Source of the DNA: Gammaproteobacteria bacterium
GTDB taxonomy: Bacteria; Pseudomonadota; Gammaproteobacteria; DRJJ01
NCBI GenBank assembly: GCA_011052255.1
Contig: DRJJ01000083.1
Coordinates: forward strand, 1 to 5,618
Length of the DNA stretch: 5,618 bases
Direction: 5' to 3'
Within the stretch, counting starts at the first letter, position 1, and each line of letters begins with the position of its first letter. Below, piece after piece: positions 1-5,560 of the stretch. The translations under genes and the position numbers were made by a program. The notes below the pieces were generated by a model. It searched no databases, was not told the origin of the DNA, and saw nothing but the letters and a program-made list of their open reading frames with translations.

Positions 1-223
1 CATGAGTGCTCATCATTGCAAGCTTTTTATCAACTTGTCTTGCGGTTTCCTGGAACATGGCTTCTTCAGTCGTACAAGACATCGCGTTGGCAGGTGAGAT
101 GAGTATGATCTGGCCAGGCCGAACAATACCATCGGTAATATGCTGGTTTACGAACTTGAAGTGTTCAAATACTTGCGGAGTCGGGTTTTTATACAAGATC
201 ATTATTAACTGATCAACGGGCAT
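1..223 (-). CDS. N-terminal part of a LysM-like domain protein (runs off left edge)
   Basis: The minus-strand frame stays open from an ATG at 223 to the window edge, giving 74 codons of an incomplete protein. An in-frame TAA lies 18 bases upstream of this ATG, so the start cannot be much earlier; an internal ATG at 202 is the alternative. No good Shine-Dalgarno sequence sits before either. The segment FVNQHITDGIVRPGQIILIS (residues 25-44), followed by a PAN turn and a C-T-x-E-E-A stretch, resembles a LysM fold (an Asn-rich helix, then x-PGQ-x-hydrophobic). LysM domains bind N-acetylglucosamine polymers such as peptidoglycan. No signal peptide is visible at the N-terminus, so a cell-wall location is not supported. 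The gene is divergent from the metallophosphoesterase. Family assignment is from motif resemblance only; the rest of the protein lies outside the window. Confidence 0.55.
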   Translation of the reverse strand, partial: MPVDQLIMILYKNPTPQVFEHFKFVNQHITDGIVRPGQIILISPANAMSCTTEEAMFQETARQVDKKLAMMSTH

Positions 224-292
224 CCTGGTTTCGACTGTTTAGTCCTTTAATTTGATATGCGGTGTCTCCTGAACCGTGCGAATATTATTACT

Positions 293-301
293 TGATATAA
301 T
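293..301 (+). promoter_or_regulatory. Extended -10 promoter for the metallophosphoesterase gene
   Basis: TGATATAAT at 293-301 is a perfect extended -10 element (TG-n-TATAAT). No credible -35 box lies 16-18 bases upstream, which extended -10 promoters tolerate. Transcription would start near 308, leaving a leader of about 50 bases before the ATG at 357. Assignment is by pattern only. Confidence 0.45.
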
Positions 302-356
302 TTAAATTGCCAGATAAAAATCAGTTAGATTGGCTACTATGGTATAGGGTTGCGCT

Positions 357-1100
357 ATGAAACTACACATCCTGAATGACCTGCATATCGAGTTCGAGAA
401 CTTTGTGCCACCGGCTACGGATGCGGATGTGGTGGTATTGGCAGGCGACATTGGTGTGGGATTGGGAGGTCTGCATTGGGCAGAAGCCCGCTTTGCGGAC
501 AAGCCTGTGATCTATGTACCGGGCAACCACGAGTTTTATCATCATGATATCGCCCTGATCGACGAGCTGCGGGAACAGGCTCCGGAGCACATCCATGTCC
601 TGAATGATGATCAGGTGATCATCGGCGGTGTGCGCTTCCTGGGCAGTATTCTGTGGACTGATTTCGCTCTGTTCGGTGAGGCAGACAAGTTCTTTGCCAT
701 GCAGCAGGCTCGACAGCAGATGACGGATTTCTCCATCATTCAGAACCATGGCCGGCGCTACACGCCTGAGGATGCTATCCAGCTGCATACAGCCAGTCGG
801 GATTGGTTGGCGATAATGTTAGCTGAACCCTTCGATGGCAAGACGGTGGTGGTTACCCACCATGCCCCCTCATCGCGGTCGGTGCATCCAGTGTATGCGC
901 AGGATTTGTTGACCCCGGCCTTTGCCAGCAACCTGGAAGATCTGATGGATGGCGATCGGGTAACGCTGTGGCTGCACGGTCATATGCATGAATCGTTTGA
1001 CTACGATATCTTTGGAACACGTGTGATATGCAATCCGCGTGGCTATTCGCCGGAGGCATTGAATCCTGATTTCAGGCCAGATTTTGTCGTGGAGGTTTAA
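357..1100 (+). CDS. Calcineurin-like metallophosphoesterase
   Basis: This 247-residue protein is a complete member of the calcineurin-like (Metallophos) superfamily, which uses two metal ions to hydrolyse phosphomono- or phosphodiesters. The metal-binding motifs appear in the usual order: D-x-H at D8 and H10, GD at 30-31, GNHE at 56-59, THH at 167-169, and GHMH at 208-211. A C-terminal CNPRGY motif (225-230) resembles the end of small cytoplasmic Icc-related phosphoesterases. Length matches a single catalytic domain with no signal peptide or membrane segment, so it is probably cytoplasmic. The ATG at 357 places the D-x-H motif at its usual position near the N-terminus; the Shine-Dalgarno match is weak (AGGG at about 346). 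The substrate cannot be read from sequence. It is transcribed alone from the extended -10 promoter at 293-301, and nothing links it to the downstream toxin-antitoxin or Wadjet genes beyond proximity. Confidence 0.9.
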   Translation: MKLHILNDLHIEFENFVPPATDADVVVLAGDIGVGLGGLHWAEARFADKPVIYVPGNHEFYHHDIALIDELREQAPEHIHVLNDDQVIIGGVRFLGSILWTDFALFGEADKFFAMQQARQQMTDFSIIQNHGRRYTPEDAIQLHTASRDWLAIMLAEPFDGKTVVVTHHAPSSRSVHPVYAQDLLTPAFASNLEDLMDGDRVTLWLHGHMHESFDYDIFGTRVICNPRGYSPEALNPDFRPDFVVEV

Positions 1101-1139
1101 CCTGATTAGAAAACGAAAGTATTTCCTTAAGCGTATGTT

Positions 1140-1168
1140 TTGACATTATACGGTTTAGCGTATATATA
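1140..1168 (+). promoter_or_regulatory. Sigma-70 type promoter of the orphan XRE gene
   Basis: A consensus -35 box TTGACA (1140-1145) is followed after exactly 17 bases by TATATA (1163-1168). The predicted start of transcription, near 1175, falls inside the second operator palindrome. This is the strongest promoter match in the window. The first palindrome fills the spacer and the second covers the start site, so a bound repressor should block RNA polymerase. Confidence 0.75.
1147..1164. promoter_or_regulatory. Operator palindrome 1, TATACG-N6-CGTATA
   Basis: TATACG (1147-1152) and its exact reverse complement CGTATA (1159-1164) flank a 6-base spacer, GTTTAG. The site sits between the -35 and -10 boxes of the promoter at 1140-1168. 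Its layout resembles HipB-family operators, which are short inverted repeats around a spacer. The neighbouring XRE protein is the obvious ligand, by inference. Confidence 0.7.
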
Positions 1169-1173
1169 TCTAT

Positions 1174-1191
1174 TATACGGTAAGGCGTATA
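1174..1191. promoter_or_regulatory. Operator palindrome 2, TATACG-N6-CGTATA
   Basis: This is a second exact copy of the half-sites (TATACG at 1174-1179, CGTATA at 1186-1191) around a different 6-base spacer, GTAAGG. Conserved arms with a diverged spacer are expected of a protein-binding site. The centre-to-centre distance to the first site is 27 bp, about two and a half helical turns. It overlaps the predicted transcription start and ends 15 bases before the ATG at 1207. A lone CGTAT half-site also occurs at 1132-1136. Confidence 0.7.
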
Positions 1192-1206
1192 AACAGGGTG
1201 GACGAG

Positions 1207-1452
1207 ATGGACAGGATAATACGCAGCAATAACGATCTTGGCGCGGCAATCCGCCAGGCACGCAAGGCAAAGAACTGGCGCCAGGTCGATGTCGCAAAAA
1301 AAGCATCCGTACGGCAGGCACTGGTCTCTGAACTAGAGAGCGGCGCAACCACGGCGAAGCTCGACACTATTGTCAAGGTGTTGGCTGCGCTGGATCTTGA
1401 CATGACCATTGTGCCGCGCAGGAAGGCCAGTTTTGATCCAACGGCGTATTAA
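1207..1452 (+). CDS. Stand-alone XRE/HipB-like transcriptional repressor
   Basis: The gene encodes a small XRE-family helix-turn-helix protein of 81 residues. The HTH domain spans roughly residues 11-65 (numbered from the ATG at 1207). The recognition region around 25-45 contains Q-V-D-V-A, A-S-V-R-Q and S-E-L-E-S-G, the normal XRE pattern. The tail ends RRKASFDPTAY, a short extension as found in antitoxins encoded next to HipA kinases. I prefer the ATG at 1207, with AGGG (1195-1198) 8 bases upstream as ribosome binding site; an in-frame GTG at 1198 would add three residues but would overlap that site. Two identical palindromes over its promoter indicate autoregulation. No hipA-like gene follows; the next 700 bp carry no convincing gene. 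It may be an orphaned antitoxin or a solitary regulator. It is distinct in sequence from the second XRE gene at 2151, so it is not a recent duplicate. Confidence 0.85.
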   Translation: MDRIIRSNNDLGAAIRQARKAKNWRQVDVAKKASVRQALVSELESGATTAKLDTIVKVLAALDLDMTIVPRRKASFDPTAY

Positions 1453-1776
1453 AATATACGTGCCCCATCGGGCATAAACATTAAAGATGCGAGCTAGAGG
1501 TATCTATTAACTAAAGCAAGGTTGGTAGTGTAGGTGCTGTTGGTCTTCTGAACGTTATCGGGCGGGAATGATATTGAAGCATATGCACACACGAATCTAG
1601 AATATGAGCGTGATTTGTCCTGCATATTCTTATGTGCCAAAAATGTGCTATTACGAATTATCGTCACTAGTCAATTCAATAGCATAGCGCTCGTTAGCGT
1701 GATAGACCATAACTATAACCTGTTGAATATAAAGCATTCTCTGTCAAGCTATGTGGCTACGAACCAGGAGGTACGA
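1453..1776. other. Intergenic stretch without a convincing gene
   Basis: Nothing here reads as a known protein. A weak hairpin (TGCCC at 1461-1465, GGGCA at 1470-1474) lies just after the XRE stop but has no U-tract, so it is at best a poor terminator. A plus-strand frame is free of stops from about 1555 to 1803, but it lacks an ATG in its first part, has no ribosome binding site and resembles no family I know. The position, directly after a HipB-like gene, is where a hipA partner would be expected. Confidence 0.5.
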
Positions 1777-1932
1777 GCCCAGGGATGGGCGAAGGTAGAA
1801 TAATGCAGGACGATTCCATAGATGGAATCGGTAGGGTTGAGTCGGGAACAGAGACCGAGCAATTATCGAGGGCAACGCATGGAGCAGTTGCCGAGAACGG
1901 AGCATAGCGAGAGCCACGAAGGTATTCTATGC
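1777..1932. repeat. Cluster of four short hairpins; possible repeat element or structured RNA
   Basis: Four inverted repeats follow each other within 156 bases. The first is GCCCA-GGGA-TGGGC (1777-1790), a 5-bp stem with a GNRA-type tetraloop. The second is CGATTCCAT-AG-ATGGAATCG (1811-1830), with 9-base perfect arms. The third is GGCAAC at 1871-1876 with GTTGCC at 1887-1892. The fourth is GCATAG at 1902-1907 with CTATGC at 1927-1932. The interval is more GC-rich than the sequence on either side and rich in GAGNC-like words, so it looks inserted or selected for structure. I do not recognise it as a named RNA, IS end or REP/MITE family. Protein frames through it look like chance translations. 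Confidence 0.4.
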
Positions 1933-2080
1933 GCCAGTAGCCCGAATTAACTAATATATTCACCCGGCCTAATGTTAGTACATCAAACTACCCGTCGGGT
2001 ATTAACATACAGGCTGTCTTTCAAGAGCATAAAAAACAACGCATATAGTGCATTTAATCTAATACCCTACAATACATTAA

Positions 2081-2100
2081 AAGCAATATGTTTGTTGCTT
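2081..2100. promoter_or_regulatory. Operator-like palindrome AAGCAA-N8-TTGCTT upstream of hipB
   Basis: AAGCAA (2081-2086) and its exact reverse complement TTGCTT (2095-2100) are separated by 8 bases, the same N8 spacing known for E. coli HipB operators, though with different arms. The right arm is itself the -35 box of the promoter at 2095-2123. Another AAGCAA half-site lies at 2140-2145, just before the hipB start. Autoregulation by the HipB-like protein is inferred. Confidence 0.5.
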
Positions 2101-2123
2101 ATATTTAAAAAAGAAACTAATAT
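2095..2123 (+). promoter_or_regulatory. Candidate promoter of the hipBA operon
   Basis: TTGCTT (2095-2100) and TAATAT (2118-2123) are separated by exactly 17 bases in AT-rich DNA. The predicted start near 2130 gives a leader of about 20 to 30 bases. The -35 box coincides with the right arm of the AAGCAA palindrome, so repressor binding would compete with polymerase. Confidence 0.5.
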
Positions 2124-2150
2124 ATATCTTATTTTGATAAAGCAACGTAT

Positions 2151-2480
2151 ATGTTACCCAAGATGAAATCATTACTTGAACAATTGAAAAAACGCAGATT
2201 AGCCCTCGGCCTAAAGCAAAAAGACATGATGCTTCGTATTGGAGTATCACGCCAGCAGTATCAGCATTTAGAGTCAAAGGGTAATCCCAGGCTAAACACG
2301 CTTGAACTCATTGCCAAAGGGCTAAAAAGTGAGTTGATGTTGATTCCTGCAGAAAAGTTAAACCGGGTAAATGAAATTCTGGATAATGACGCGCTGATAT
2401 CTCATACGCTAACAAACAAAGACTCCAGACAGAGTGAAGAAAGTACACTCACAAATGATCCATGGAAAAATATACTATAA
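2151..2480 (+). CDS. hipB: HipB-like XRE antitoxin/repressor of the hipBA pair
   Basis: This 109-residue protein has an XRE helix-turn-helix over about residues 6-65: a first helix with LKKRRLALGLKQ, then DMMLRIGVSRQQYQHLES as the HTH core. A polar, probably flexible tail (75-109) ends in DPWKNIL; a C-terminal tail with a Trp is also found in E. coli HipB. In that family HipB binds operator DNA, holds HipA in an inactive complex and represses the operon. It lies 9 bases upstream of hipA on the same strand, and the gap carries the hipA ribosome binding site, so the two are co-transcribed. The start is uncertain: ATG 2151 gives 109 residues and ATG 2163 gives 105, starting MKSLLEQL; neither has a good Shine-Dalgarno sequence. 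The palindrome at 2081-2100 is its likely operator. Confidence 0.85.
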   Translation: MLPKMKSLLEQLKKRRLALGLKQKDMMLRIGVSRQQYQHLESKGNPRLNTLELIAKGLKSELMLIPAEKLNRVNEILDNDALISHTLTNKDSRQSEESTLTNDPWKNIL

Positions 2481-2482
2481 GG
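2478..2482 (+). promoter_or_regulatory. hipA ribosome binding site overlapping the hipB stop codon
   Basis: TAAGG spans the hipB stop codon TAA (2478-2480) and the next two bases, and lies 7 bases before the hipA ATG at 2490. This is good spacing. A second AAGG (2486-2489) abuts the ATG and is too close to serve. The overlap suggests that ribosomes finishing hipB help start hipA. Confidence 0.55.
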
Positions 2483-2489
2483 TTGAAGG

Positions 2490-3764
2490 ATGAGCCCAAA
2501 CGATCAAATAGACGAGATTAACGTTCTTAAACTTACTTTGCATAGCAGACTCGTAGGATATTTGGTTGGCTTTCAAAACGGTCGTAATGTTTTGAGTTTT
2601 GCTGATGAATTCAAACATGATCCTTCACGACCAACATTCAGCCTTATTACACACACGAATTTTCCTCATTCAGCAAAGCTCATGTCACAGCCATGGGCTA
2701 GACATCAGAGACTACACCCCGTTTTATCCAACCTACTCCCGGAAGGTGCATTACGGGAATTGATCTCCCAAGGTTTAAAAACGCATATCGACAATGAGTT
2801 TCAAATTTTCTCTTATCTCGGTCAAGATCTGCCCGGTGCAATAGTAGCAACCCCGATGGAACCCCAGGATGTACCAGAAAGTGTACTGACCACCCATGGT
2901 AAAGCCAAAGCCATAAAATTTGAAGGTAGCGACCTGAGAAATAAATTCTCTTTGGCGGGCATTCAAATGAAGTTTTCGATGAAGGAAAAGGATGGCCGCT
3001 ATAACTTGACTAAAAATGGCGAGCTCGGCGACTGGATTATCAAAACTCCATCCACCAAGCATAAGCATGTGCCTGTTAACGAATATACGGCGATGAACCT
3101 TGCGGCTTTGGCAGGTGTTGACATCCCTGATATCAAGCTCATTGAACTGAATAAACTGGATAACCTGCCACAAATTAATTTGCCCGATGAAAAGCTGGCT
3201 TTTGCTATCAAACGATTTGATCGTGATGGCAATACGAGAATTCATATGGAAGACTTTGCTCAAGTCCTGGTGAAATATCCGCATAACAAGTACGACGCTG
3301 CGAATTCTGAGCAAATAGGAAAAGTGATTTACGATTTTTCAGGCGATGGGCTAGCCGATGCCCAGCAACTTGCCAGACGCTTACTGGTGAATATATTACT
3401 GGCTAACGGTGATGCCCATTTAAAAAACTGGAGTCTTCTTTATCAAGATCAGGTTACACCCAGACTGTCTCCTGCCTATGATATCGTCACCACCAGCGTT
3501 TACTTTGATGATGAAAAGGAATACGCCTTGAATATTGGCAAGACAAAAAAATGGTTTTTAGTGACAGAAAAAAACTTTCAGGACTGGGCGGACAAGTCCG
3601 GTATTCCATGGCGCGCAATCAAGCCACATATTGACGACACAATGGAAAAAGCACGAACATTATGGCCAGAAGCACTGGAAAAATTGCCAATGGATGAGTT
3701 GCATAAAGAAAAGCTAAAATCGCATTGGTTTAAACTTCAGGCCAATTTCAACATAGTGGGTTAA
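2490..3764 (+). CDS. hipA: HipA-type Ser/Thr kinase toxin
   Basis: This 424-residue protein is a full-length HipA-family kinase. In E. coli, HipA phosphorylates glutamyl-tRNA synthetase, stops translation and induces persistence; other family members have other targets, so the substrate here is open. An N-terminal domain (about 8-120) contains the family stretch with HPVLSNLLPEG (76-86). FSLAGIQMKFSM (153-164) corresponds to the glycine-rich loop with the autophosphorylated serine, here S154. WIIKTPS supplies the ATP-binding lysine K185. NGDAHLKNWSLL (306-317) carries the catalytic aspartate D308 and metal-binding N313. LSPAYDIV (327-334) holds the DFG-like D331. All key residues are present, so I expect an active enzyme. 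No membrane segment is visible. It is the second gene of the hipBA operon, with no clear terminator after it. Confidence 0.93.
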   Translation: MSPNDQIDEINVLKLTLHSRLVGYLVGFQNGRNVLSFADEFKHDPSRPTFSLITHTNFPHSAKLMSQPWARHQRLHPVLSNLLPEGALRELISQGLKTHIDNEFQIFSYLGQDLPGAIVATPMEPQDVPESVLTTHGKAKAIKFEGSDLRNKFSLAGIQMKFSMKEKDGRYNLTKNGELGDWIIKTPSTKHKHVPVNEYTAMNLAALAGVDIPDIKLIELNKLDNLPQINLPDEKLAFAIKRFDRDGNTRIHMEDFAQVLVKYPHNKYDAANSEQIGKVIYDFSGDGLADAQQLARRLLVNILLANGDAHLKNWSLLYQDQVTPRLSPAYDIVTTSVYFDDEKEYALNIGKTKKWFLVTEKNFQDWADKSGIPWRAIKPHIDDTMEKARTLWPEALEKLPMDELHKEKLKSHWFKLQANFNIVG

Positions 3765-3841
3765 GCCAGAGAACCGAAACGGGTCAGGGAGCAATTGTTA
3801 CCACTGTCTCGTGTGCGGAGCCAGATCACTTCTGATAATAA

Positions 3842-3860
3842 GGTAATTTTAGCGATTACC
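3842..3860. repeat. Small hairpin downstream of hipA
   Basis: GGTAAT (3842-3847) and ATTACC (3855-3860) form a 6-bp stem with a 7-base loop, about 80 bases after the hipA stop. No T-tract follows on either strand, so it is not a standard intrinsic terminator. It might stabilise the 3' end of the hipBA transcript. Confidence 0.25.
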
Positions 3861-3910
3861 GAGTAACGCACTAATTTTGAGACTGCCAGCCTCTTCACCG
3901 TCTTCCAGTC

Positions 3911-3926
3911 TGTGAAACCCGTCACA
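3911..3926. promoter_or_regulatory. CRP-type palindrome TGTGA-N6-TCACA
   Basis: TGTGA (3911-3915), a 6-base spacer and TCACA (3922-3926) match exactly the core consensus bound by CRP/Vfr-family regulators. The palindrome extends one base each way to CTGTGA/TCACAG. It lies about 110 bp upstream of the predicted start at the candidate jetA promoter, which is farther than the usual -41.5 to -93 positions. The site is also contained in the minus-strand frame, so it could be coincidental. Confidence 0.35.
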
Positions 3927-3991
3927 GCAGCATACATACCGGATAATCTTTCGATATTGCGGGTAATCTGGCGGTCATTTTTCAGGCTATT

Positions 3992-4021
3992 TTGATGAGC
4001 ATCGTGGAATGCTGTTACTAT
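3992..4021 (+). promoter_or_regulatory. Candidate promoter for the jetAB operon
   Basis: TTGATG (3992-3997) and TACTAT (4016-4021) are spaced by 18 bases, giving a plausible sigma-70 promoter with a leader of about 75 bases before jetA. Matches are moderate, 4 of 6 in each box. A small inverted repeat, ATTCA-GAAT-TGAAT (4061-4074), lies in that leader. Confidence 0.35.
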
Positions 4022-4103
4022 ATAGACAATATGCAGATAGCTACGGTAATTCAGATGGTCATTCAGAATTGAATAGTGACTGCGAATGCATGAGTAGTGA
4101 ATT

Positions 4104-5543
4104 ATGGATCACGATTATCTGGACAGACTGAAGCAAACCCACCCCACACTGCGGCTATTGAATGCCGATAATGCACCTTTGATTATTGGTTTTCTCTATC
4201 AGGTATTTATCCAGCCCAACCAGCGTTCAATGGCGCATTCCGAGCTTGTTTCCCGTCTGGATGATTATCTGTTTCAGTTGCGTGAGATCCATGGTGATAA
4301 AAAATACCCCAAATCAGCCCGTCAGTATCTGGAGGACTGGTCGGACAATCAGACTCCTTTTTTGCGCAAGTATTATACCGATCTGGATGATGAGCCGGAA
4401 TTCGATCTGACACCGACAACAGAAAAGGCCATTGAATGGCTACATAGTCTTGAGGAACGGCAGTTTATTGGTACCGAATCCCGCCTGCTGACCATATTTC
4501 ATTTGTTGCAGGAAATCGTGCATGTAACCGAGCAGGATCCCGAAGTACGGCTTGCAGAACTGGAACGCAAGAAAGCGGAACTGGAAATGGAGATCCAGAA
4601 AGTTCAGGCTGGTGTGATGGATCCCTATGATCCCACGCAGATAAAGGAACGTTTTTATCAGGTTGAGGAAACAGCCCATAGATTGCTGGCAGATTTTCGC
4701 CAGGTGGAACACAATTTCCGCTTACTGGATCGTGAAACCCGTGAGCGAATTGCGACCAGTGATTCTGCCAAGGGCCAACTGCTTGATGAAATATTCCAGG
4801 AGCATGACAGTATCCGGGATTCGGACCAGGGTAAAAGTTTCCGGGCTTTTTGGGAATTTCTGATGTCACCTGCGCGGCAGCAGGAATTATCAGAACTACT
4901 GGAGACCTTGTTCAGCCTGGATGAAATTCAGCAACTTGAACCTGATGCCTTTCTCAGTCGCATTAAATTCTACTTGCTGGACGCAGGTGAAAAGGTACAA
5001 AGAACTAATAATCTGCTGGTGGAGCAATTACGTAAATATCTGGATAATCAGGTTTATCTGGAAAACAGGCGCATTATCTCGTTGATCAAGGCGATAGAAA
5101 AGCGTGCTATTGAAATCAAGGATAATCCACCACAGGAACGGGACTTTACTACAATGAATGGCTTAAAGCCGGACTTGAATCTGGTGATGTCACGCGGTCT
5201 GTTCGTCCCGACAAAGAACCCGACTATCAGTGATGCCCCGTTAACAGCAGGTGAGGCAACAATAAATACGGATGCACTCTACGAACAGATCTATGTTGAT
5301 GAGAAGGAATTACAGGCCCACATTAACAAGTCTTTACGAACACGTTCGCAGATATCATTGGCAGAATTGGTTAAGAGCTATCCAATACGCAGGGGTCTGG
5401 CAGAGGTTGTTGCCTATCTAAATCTTGCCAGCAAGGATGACAAGGCAATGATAGAAAATGAAGAAATTGAAACCCTGATTTTGACAATCGAGAATGATCA
5501 GTTTCGCCAGATAAATTTACCCAGGGTTACCTGGGTCCGTTAA
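4104..5543 (+). CDS. jetA: Wadjet subunit JetA (DUF3375, MksF-like kleisin)
   Basis: This 479-residue protein matches the DUF3375/JetA family in length and layout. JetA is the kleisin of the type I Wadjet complex (JetABCD, related to MksFEBG), bridging the SMC-like ATPase JetC with JetB and the nuclease JetD; studied complexes extrude DNA loops and cut closed circular plasmids. An N-terminal helical region (1-145) includes the HPTLRLLNADNAPLIIGFL opening typical of the family. Heptad-like coiled-coil segments span about 146-168 and 180-215. A helical middle follows, then a C-terminal domain with SQISLAELVKSYPIRRGLAE (415-434) and YLNLAS. ATG 4104 is the start: the in-frame ATG at 4086 runs into a TAG at 4095. 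The ribosome binding site is weak. The next gene begins 17 bases after the stop and reads as JetB, which supports the call. Nothing suggests truncation or frameshift. Confidence 0.9.
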   Translation: MDHDYLDRLKQTHPTLRLLNADNAPLIIGFLYQVFIQPNQRSMAHSELVSRLDDYLFQLREIHGDKKYPKSARQYLEDWSDNQTPFLRKYYTDLDDEPEFDLTPTTEKAIEWLHSLEERQFIGTESRLLTIFHLLQEIVHVTEQDPEVRLAELERKKAELEMEIQKVQAGVMDPYDPTQIKERFYQVEETAHRLLADFRQVEHNFRLLDRETRERIATSDSAKGQLLDEIFQEHDSIRDSDQGKSFRAFWEFLMSPARQQELSELLETLFSLDEIQQLEPDAFLSRIKFYLLDAGEKVQRTNNLLVEQLRKYLDNQVYLENRRIISLIKAIEKRAIEIKDNPPQERDFTTMNGLKPDLNLVMSRGLFVPTKNPTISDAPLTAGEATINTDALYEQIYVDEKELQAHINKSLRTRSQISLAELVKSYPIRRGLAEVVAYLNLASKDDKAMIENEEIETLILTIENDQFRQINLPRVTWVR

Positions 5544-5560
5544 GGATATTAATTCGGATC

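Larger units (their letters stand above)
3761..4108 (-). other. Stop-free minus-strand frame of unknown nature, convergent with hipA
   Basis: On the minus strand a frame of 116 codons is open between a TGA at 4109-4111 and a TAA at 3761-3763 that overlaps the hipA stop. It has no ATG in its first half; the first ATG would give only 58 residues (starting MYAAVTGFTDWKTV). The translation has a mixed, protein-like composition, including HLNYRSYLHIVYIVTAFHDA, but I recognise no family. It could be the remnant of a truncated gene (for example part of a transposase or of a third defence gene) or a chance frame. The plus strand of this 340-bp gap has no comparable frame. Confidence 0.25.

Noticed and set aside
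6..212. 68-codon plus-strand frame at the left edge
   Set aside because: It lies antisense to the LysM-like frame, which shows recognisable domain features; this one shows none and has no ribosome binding site.
363..788. 141-codon minus-strand frame inside the metallophosphoesterase gene
   Set aside because: It is the antisense shadow of a gene with complete catalytic motifs; the translation has no recognisable features.
1461..1474. Rho-independent terminator after the orphan XRE gene
   Set aside because: The stem is only 5 bp and no run of T follows on either strand.
1757..1963. 68-codon minus-strand frame over the hairpin cluster
   Set aside because: Its translation is low in charged residues and rich in Ser and Pro, has no ribosome binding site, and spans several inverted repeats, so RNA or DNA structure explains the region better.
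1989..2001. Palindrome TACCCG-T-CGGGTA
   Set aside because: It is short, single copy, and not placed at a promoter element or gene end; I cannot assign it a role.
1972..2166. 64-codon plus-strand frame ahead of hipB
   Set aside because: It runs through the hipBA promoter and operator and into hipB in another frame, has AT-rich codon content and no ribosome binding site.
2775..3314. 179-codon minus-strand frame inside hipA
   Set aside because: It is antisense to conserved HipA kinase motifs; its length follows from codon bias on the sense strand.
3910..3927. LexA (SOS) box reading of CTGT...ACAG
   Set aside because: The spacing between CTGT and ACAG is 10 bases, whereas LexA boxes of the E. 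coli type need 8; the CRP reading fits exactly.
3992..4005. FNR-like box TTGAT-N4-ATCGT near the candidate jetA -35
   Set aside because: The second half-site has only three of five consensus bases and the sequence is already explained as part of a -35 element.
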